The position numbers and the translations under genes are program-made. 64,000 bases of DNA from Laccaria trichodermophora (lineage: Eukaryota > Basidiomycota > Agaricomycetes > Agaricales > Hydnangiaceae), in the NCBI GenBank assembly GCA_018417955.1, contig JACTVC010000009.1:248001-312000 (forward strand), read 5' to 3'. Below, one piece after another: positions 57,422 through 64,000 of this stretch. The notes below the pieces were generated by a model. That model was given only the letters and a program-made list of their open reading frames with translations, was not told the DNA's origin and did no database searches. Each line of letters opens with the position of its first letter. The stretch's first letter is position 1.

Positions 57422-59812
57422 ATGGCCGCAGTAAGTTCTTCAGACAATACAAAGAAATCGTCTAAACCGGGTAGAAAGACCAATAATTCTCAATCAGCAG
57501 GGATGACAGGAAGCGCAAGCTACGTTCCTGCTTCCGGAACAACGAATACACCTTGCGGGAAGGAAGCCAAGCTGGAAACTAATACACAGAACATGTTTTC
57601 ACCAGGTACGCCAGATCTAACTGAAGAGTTAGATGTCCCTGAAAGTACATCATTTCAAACAGCGCAGGAGCGAGACCCTCCATCGCTTATTCCTGAAATG
57701 GTTGAACCTGGACTCCCTGAGGTCGAAGATCTCGTCGATCTAGGATCACCCTTTGCTCCTGAGGACTTACCCGATCGAGGATCGTACAAAGAGGTCTTGG
57801 TAGAATTCCCAGCATGCATGCCATTCTCTTCGTTTGGAGAATCTATTACTGAAACAGGACTTGATAGATCTGAAAAGATTTTCGCATTAGCAGGACGACA
57901 TCGTCAAGCATTGCAGTTAGGAGAAATCGCCTTACGTCGGCTGGTTTACAGTTCCTACGGAAAAATCGTTTCGCGAAAAGAGCGAAGGAGCTTTTTTAAG
58001 GAAGAAATGGATATTCTGAGGGAATTATTAACCAATCTTTACCATTTCAACAATGGTACTGACGATGCCGGATTCGCCTTACAGAAAATAATTCTCATTA
58101 ACCTGAATCAACAACTTAAAATGTGCAGAAATGAAGCTGAAGAAGATCTGATAAGTAGCGGTGAAGGTATTCCCCCTCTACCTAGATGGGGTTTAAATGG
58201 TAAGGCTGACGAATTTTGGAGCACTAATGATTTCGACATTTTAGGAGCCTGTTATCGTCGAGAAGTTGAAAACTTCTTAGCCTACCTAGCTGAACATCAC
58301 GATTTTACCAAGGGGAAAGGAAATCGCAAGCAGGATCAATGCTCATATATTTCCGTCACGCCCCACAAGAAGTCTGTAATTAAACCTCCAACTATCACCA
58401 CAGTACGAGACATTCAACCTACGTTTATCGAAGGTGAGCCCGACAGCGTTTCCGTACACCTTAAGAAATCAAGGGCTCGTTTTAGTCAACCTGCAGTAAA
58501 TATGAATACTTCTGCGTTTGGCCATCCGATTCAAAACAGTTCGTCACACGCGTTTCGAGAATTGTTTGGAGTCCATGAACCTGCAAATCCCGAGACAGGA
58601 TCTGTACGAGAATCTCAAACTGATGACAACAGGTTGGATATTTCTTGTTCTCACAAATCCGACAATAATCATGCACAGCAAATACAACCATGAGGAGGAG
58701 GTGGGCCAGGAGATTCTGACGGTGATGATAGCGACGACGGAGGAGGAAACAACGGTCCTCGCAGAGGACCTCAGAGGCCATCTTCACCAAGCAATCCTAG
58801 AAGAAATCCATTTAACGTCACTCCAGAAGAGTCTTTGTCAATTACAGGTAAGCCTCCCCAGGAGCCCCAATTCGATACTAAACTCAAGGTCGACACCATT
58901 CCTACATGGGATGGAAATTCGGAAACCTTACGGCAATGGCTTTTAAAGATCAATAGCCTGTCTAAAAGGTCGAACTTAGTGTTCAAACAATTAGGTACAC
59001 TAGTACCCACAAGACTTACTGGCTCTGCTGAAATTTGGTATTACAGCCAGAGTGTAGATACGCGCGACAGGATCGAGCAGGATTGGAATATGTTGCGGAC
59101 AGCGATCGGCGAATATTACATGAACCAAGCTTTCCTTGACAAACAGAAAGCGCGCGCGAATCGTGCTTCCTACCACGACGCAGGAAACGGACGGGAGACT
59201 CCTAGTGAGTATATTATTCGTAAAATCGAACTTTTACAATTTGTCTACAATTACACGGACAGAGAGTTAATTAACGAGATTATGGAGGGCGTCCCCTCGT
59301 ACTGGACACCCATACTCACGCCACATCTACTACCAAACCTCGAACAATTCCAATTATCCGTCAAGTTTCATGAGGATTTGCTTCTCAAAATGGCCAGAGG
59401 AGAGAACTCGTACTCCAGCGCAAATCGACAAGGTAATCAAAATTACTCGAAGGAAAATTCCAGTAATCGAAGCCCCTACAATCCTTTTAGAAATGCTCAA
59501 GTCCATCTAGTAGGATGGTCTAAGTCAACATCGAATCCTCAGTTCCCGAAGGATGATTCTAACATTTCCACGCATGGTACACCTGAGGAGAAAGGAGCTA
59601 GGCCCTGTCGGCATTGCAGGAGCGGAAAACATTGGGATAGGGACTGTAGACATGCTAGGAAAGGCGAGAAACACGCAAGAGTAAACATGATTACAACCGC
59701 CCCTGAAGATGACCGAGCACAAGAGGAATATGATAACGCTTATTACGAACGCTTTAGCGACGAAGAAGATTCGGAAGATAATCCGGATTTTCAGGAGCCC
59801 TCTCAGCTGTAA
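57422..59812 (+). pseudogene. gag: gag of the Ty3/gypsy element, interrupted by one TGA
   Basis: One continuous frame of 797 codons apart from a TGA at 58691-58693. The N-terminal 420 residues are hydrophilic, with a helical block (FALAGRHRQALQLGEIALRR), and are an unusual extension. After the stop come a Gly/Asp/Pro linker and the capsid-like domain (TIPTWDGNSETLRQWLLKIN, GSAEIWYYSQS, FHEDLLLKM). A CCHC zinc knuckle follows (CRHCRSGKHWDRDC), binding genomic RNA. The frame ends in TAA at 59810-59812. The TGA lies where the codon CGA would keep the frame open, so it is read as a C-to-T change, not as the natural gag end. The start is the first ATG after the leader. Confidence 0.85.
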
Positions 59813-62800
59813 AAGAAGTGTCGAAGCTGGGGGGGGTAAGTACTACAGCAAAATCCTCACGAATTTATTCAGACACCGAATCCTGGCACAAGAACCTATC
59901 GAATCCGTATTCTAGCGCGCCCTCTCTAACTCAATCCTTTGTCAAACATTCTCCATTACATTCGATCAATCGAAAAACGCGTCGAAAACTATCTCGAGAA
60001 CTTAACAGTATGTCACTCCTTTCACAGACAGAAGGGAACAGTGGAAGCAAGACAGTTATTGAACTCAAAAGACATTCAGCTCAACCGGCAGGGTGTTCTT
60101 TCCTCGGAGCGCGTGCTACTGAAACTATGGCCAGTATTGATGATCCGAAAGGTGAATTGGTACCGATCATCGTAGATTCAGGATCTGACATAACCCTGAT
60201 CTCCGAGAAGGCGCTCGAACGGATTACTGTCCAACCCAAAGTCCGAACGGGTCAGAGGATAAACCTCATTCAAGTAACGGGGAACACAGTGATTACCGGG
60301 TACGTCACGCTAAGTCTGTATTTTGAAACCGAAGAAGGACCTGTCCTCATCAAGGTCGAAGCATACGTAGTCAGAGGTATGTCGACCCCTTTCATTCTGG
60401 GAAACGACTTTACGGATCAGTATTCTATTTCCTTACTCAGAGAGAACAGACAAAGTACGTTGGTATTCGGTCAATCTGGACGATCAAAGGAGGTACACAA
60501 CTCCCTTACCTCAACATTCATTGACGAGGACGGACACGCATTCAAGGTACGCGTACGATCGGATATCACTGCAAAGACACTCAAGGCTAAAATACATAGG
60601 AAGTCACAGAAACTGAAACGACGAACAGCTCAGTGATTAGGGGACAATTTTGTTCGCGCAAGCCAGCCAATCCAAATAGCACCGGAAAGCACTAAGCTAG
60701 TAAGAGTACAGGCCAACTTTGCTGAAAACTCTGAACTCTTATTTGTAGAGAAGAGACTGGTGACAAGTGGTGGTCCAGAGGATATCTACGGGTGTAGCGA
60801 CACCTTGGTAAGCAAGGAATCTCCGTTCATATACGTCTCTAACTTTTCTAGGAAACCGATCGTGATCCCTGCAGGACAAGTGCTAAGTCAGGGATGGGAC
60901 CCTTCAAATTGGTTGGACCAGGAAAGCCAATTTTCGGAAGAAGAGCATACCGCTATCAGCGCGCATGCTAATCTTTTACGAAGTATCGTTAGGCTAGAAG
61001 ATACTATTATCGGGAAGAATCCGTTTGTGCAAACTGCTAAAAGCGAAGTTAAATCCTTACATGACGCGTCGCGACGAGATTATTCAGCTGACGAGCTTTT
61101 AGCCGAACCACCCTTGGAAGGAGGACCCAAGATGGCAGAAATGCCTGAAGAATCCCCATCGCTTGAACAATTGTTTGAAGAAGTTGATATCTCACCGAAT
61201 TTGACTAAGGGCCAGAGCACGAAATTACGAGAAATATTGGAACGACACGAAGAGGCATTCGGACTGGAAGGAAGGTTAGGTCACTATTCTGAGGAGGTAG
61301 ATGTTCCGCTTCTCCCAAACACTAAACCGATTTCAATTCCACCCTATCAGGCGTCACCTGCGAACCGAGAAGTAATCAACAAACAGATGGACTCATGGAT
61401 CAAGTTAGGAGTTATCGAACCTTCTAAAAGTCCTTGGGGAGCACCTGTGTTTATCGCCTATCGCAACAACAAACCACGAATGGTAATTGACCTCAGGAGG
61501 TTAAACGAACAGGTCGTAGCTGACGAATTCCCTCTGCCTCGACAGGACAAGATACTTCAGACGTTAGAAGGAAGCCAATATCTTACAACACTCAACGCCC
61601 TCGCAGGATTTACGCAATTAAGTATCAAACCTGAAGACCAGGAAAAGCTGGCGTTTCGAAGTCATAGAGGACTGTACCAGTTTAAAAGGATGCCGTTTGG
61701 ATATCGAAACGGACCAGCGGTGTTCCAGAGAGTTATGCAGGGAATTTTAGCCCCGTATCTCTGGATTTTCGCATTAGTATATATTGATGATATAGTAATT
61801 TTCTCTAAGTCCTTCGAAGACCATTTGATTCATATAGAATTAATCTTGAAGGCTATTCAGGACGCTAAAATCACTCTGTCACCAGGAAAATGTCACTTTG
61901 GTTACCAGTCGCTAATGCTACTCGGACAGAAAGTATCGAGACTGGGATTATCTACCCATAAGGAGAAGGTGGATGCTATTGTTCAACTAGACAACCCAAG
62001 AAACGTACATGATCTACAAGTGTTTCTAGGTATGATGGTTTACTTCTCCTCCTACATCCCGTTTTATGCATGGATCGTTCACCCTTTATTCCAGCTACTG
62101 AAAAGAGGAAGTAAGTGGAAATGGGAGAAGGAAGAACAGAATGCGTACGACCTCTGCAAGCAGGTATTGACTCAAGCACCAGTTCGAGCACACACCATCC
62201 CGGGACTACCTTATCGGATATATTCCGACGCCTGTGACTTTGCGCTCGCCGCTATACTTCAACAAGTTCAGCCTATCAAGGTTAGAGAATTACGCGGGAC
62301 TAAAACATACGAATTACTGGAACGTGCGTTCAAGGCCAAGGAACCAATCCCTGAACTAGTAATTCATCTAGTTAAAGAAAATACGGACGTTCCATTGCAA
62401 GGCGAATGGGATAAGGACTTCGAAAACACAACTGTGTTTATTGAGCGAGTGATCGCGTATTGGTCCAGAGTACTCCAATCGGCCGAACGAAATTACTCGC
62501 CCACTGAACGAGAAGCTCTAGCACTAAAGGAAGGATTAATCAAATTTCAGCCGTATCTCGAGGGAGAGAAAATCTTTGCCATTACCGATCACGCTGCTTT
62601 GACCTGGAGCAAAACCTTTCAAAATGTCAACTGACGACTCCTAACGTGGGGTTTAGTATTTTCAGCATTTCCTAATATGAAGATAGTTCACCGTGCAGGA
62701 AGGGTACACTCCAACGTTGATCCCGTCTCTCGCCTCCGACGACGTATACCCCCTCAAGAGAGCCCTCTAGATGATGAGATTAGTCCTTTGAAACTAAAAC

Positions 62801-64000
62801 CAGTGGAAGACCCCTTATGCAATATGTTCGAAGTGTTAGGACCAAAATTTGAGGAGAGGTTATTGACGGTTGCAACGCGTTTCGCCGAGGTGGAACTCGA
62901 AATCGAACATGACAATACGTCTATCAGCATACCGTTAACGATAGGAGACGAAGAAGAAGTTAACATACCGTATTCGACTCCGCGGTCGTTTTCAACAACA
63001 GTCCATATCGACGATCAAGAAATGCAAGAATGGAGGAATGCGTATCGAAGAGACCCACATTTTAATCAGGTACTCAAACATAGAAAAAAGGATACAGTCG
63101 GGAGTCTTGCCTTTTCACAGTACCTTCATTCTGAAAACAGGTTAATATATTTTGAGGATTCCACTGGAAATACTAGATTGTGCGTACCAATTTTCAAACA
63201 CGTTATTTCGAAGTTCGGAATTCTGTGACAGGTAATCTCAGATAGAGACACAAGGTGGCGGGGTGACTTTTGGAAAGAGATCTGTCAATTGATGGGAATG
63301 CGGAGGTCCCTGACGATGTCATATCACCCGCAAGCGGATGGCCAGACGGAGATCCTAAATCAGGGTCTAGAAATTTCAATTTGGTCATACGCTGGACCTG
63401 ATCGAGATAATTGGAGTGACTTACTCGACACTTTAGCGCTTTCCTACAATTCATCCATGCATACGGCTACAGGGTTTAGCCCAGTGTATCTCCTACGAGG
63501 CTTCCAACCTATCACCAGGACTACTATCCTAAGTAGGGTGTCAAACGTTGACCGAACGGAAGTTTTGGGCACATGCAGCAACGATCAGGAAACCCTGCAC
63601 GACAAGGCGCTTAATCTAGTAGAAGGGTTCGTCACTGAAAGAACGAGAGCTAGGGACGCACTCCTTTTAGGTCAGTCATTTCAAAGAAAAGCGTACAACA
63701 AAGGACGACTTAACTGGGAATTTGAAGAAGGGGACAAGGTTGTCATAAACAGGAAGAATCTTGGCCTGTTAAGGGAAGAAAAAGGAAGAGGCAACAAACT
63801 ATTAGCAAGGTACGAAGGACCCTTTGAGATCATAAAGAAAATAAGTGCTGTTGCTTACCGTCTACGCATGCCAGCTTCGTACGGAATGCATCCTGTACTG
63901 AATATCGAGCACTTAGAAAAATATCAGGAATCACCCCAGGAATTTGGAGATCGACCACGCCTCAAATCAAACAGACTGAGCTTTGACGCGTTACCGGAAT
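59782..64000 (+). pseudogene. pol: pol of the Ty3/gypsy element: protease, RT, RNase H, integrase; three TGA stops and a deletion
   Basis: One frame, -1 relative to gag and overlapping it by 31 nt, runs to the window end and is broken by TGA at 60634-60636, 62632-62634 and 63226-63228. The order is aspartic protease (PIIVDSGSDITLIS), reverse transcriptase (KPRMVIDLRRLNEQVVADEF, FKRMPFGYRNGPAVFQRVMQ, YIDDIVIFSKSF), RNase H (YSDACDFALAAILQQ, NYSPTEREALAL) and integrase remnants (ISDRDTRW, SYHPQADGQTE) with a chromo-like barrel (YEGPFEIIKKISAVAYRLR). The first RT catalytic position reads TLNAL where the family has TLDAL. The integrase lacks its zinc-binding domain and first catalytic Asp: RLCVP jumps straight to IFKHVISKFG near 63190. 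The frame continues past 64000. No classical slippery heptamer is seen in the gag-pol overlap. Confidence 0.88.

Larger units (their letters stand above)
56598..64000 (+). mobile_element. Ty3/gypsy LTR retrotransposon, degraded, truncated by window end
   Basis: At least 7.4 kb: LTR, leader (57227-57421), gag, then protease, reverse transcriptase, RNase H and integrase in the order of the Ty3/gypsy (Metaviridae-type) group. Gag and pol are in different frames. Four in-frame TGA codons and an integrase deletion make it non-functional on its own. It inserted downstream of a repeat-rich block. The 3' LTR is not in the window. Confidence 0.9.

Noticed and set aside
58691..58693. TGA as the natural end of a first retrotransposon ORF
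   Set aside because: The same frame continues for 373 codons into the capsid-like and zinc-knuckle domains, so the stop is better read as a mutation.
1..64000. tRNA, rRNA, CRISPR arrays and telomeric repeats
   Set aside because: Looked for by eye (B-box-like GGTTCRANNCC, regular spaced repeats, TTAGGG arrays); nothing convincing was found, though tRNA genes with introns could be missed without a covariance search.

Overview
This is a basidiomycete nuclear window, most likely from a mushroom-forming agaricomycete. The evidence is that nearly every recognisable gene is cut by many short introns of about 50-60 bp with GT..AG ends. Fungal families are also present: a Zn2Cys6 regulator, Csf1, a Dsc4-type DUF1746 protein, a Crinkler-type effector and a Ty3/gypsy element. 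No RNA gene, CRISPR array or prokaryotic feature was seen.

Layout. (1) 304-3166 holds a secreted/vacuolar metallophosphoesterase of the yeast YHR202W type. (2) 3167-9690 is a gene-poor island with three non-autonomous DNA transposons bounded by 8-bp target duplications. (3) 9691-37543 is a dense housekeeping block. In order it holds a Zn2Cys6 transcription factor (+), ribosome-assembly factor Nsa2 (-), Golgi protein Yip1 (+), the roughly 11-kb lipid-transfer gene csf1 (-), a small twin-CX9C mitochondrial-type protein (+), a Dsc4-like ER/Golgi ubiquitin-ligase subunit (-), histone deacetylase Hda1 (+), a membrane-anchored amidohydrolase (-) and the nucleotide-excision-repair subunit Rad10/ERCC1 (+). 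Neighbours alternate in strand, so promoters are shared by divergent pairs (nsa2/yip1, csf1/CX9C, dsc4/hda1, amidohydrolase/rad10) and 3' ends converge. (4) 37567-42895 is a young segmental duplication of an F-box gene. The two copies flank a decayed PD-(D/E)XK nuclease-like gene. (5) 43841-47651 has a nested pair of transposons and a Crinkler-nuclease-kinase gene. (6) 47652-56597 is repeat-dominated: TIR elements, a 1.25-kb near-perfect palindrome, minisatellites and a pyrimidine tract. (7) 56598-64000 is a Ty3/gypsy retrotransposon that runs off the end of the window. It is disabled by four in-frame TGA codons, all at former CpG sites, and by an internal integrase deletion.

The housekeeping genes do not form an obvious pathway. 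The accessory right half (F-box duplicates, nuclease relic, Crinkler-kinase, transposons) is the part with unusual biology. All gene models are conceptual splices made by eye, so internal intron borders in the long genes are approximate.
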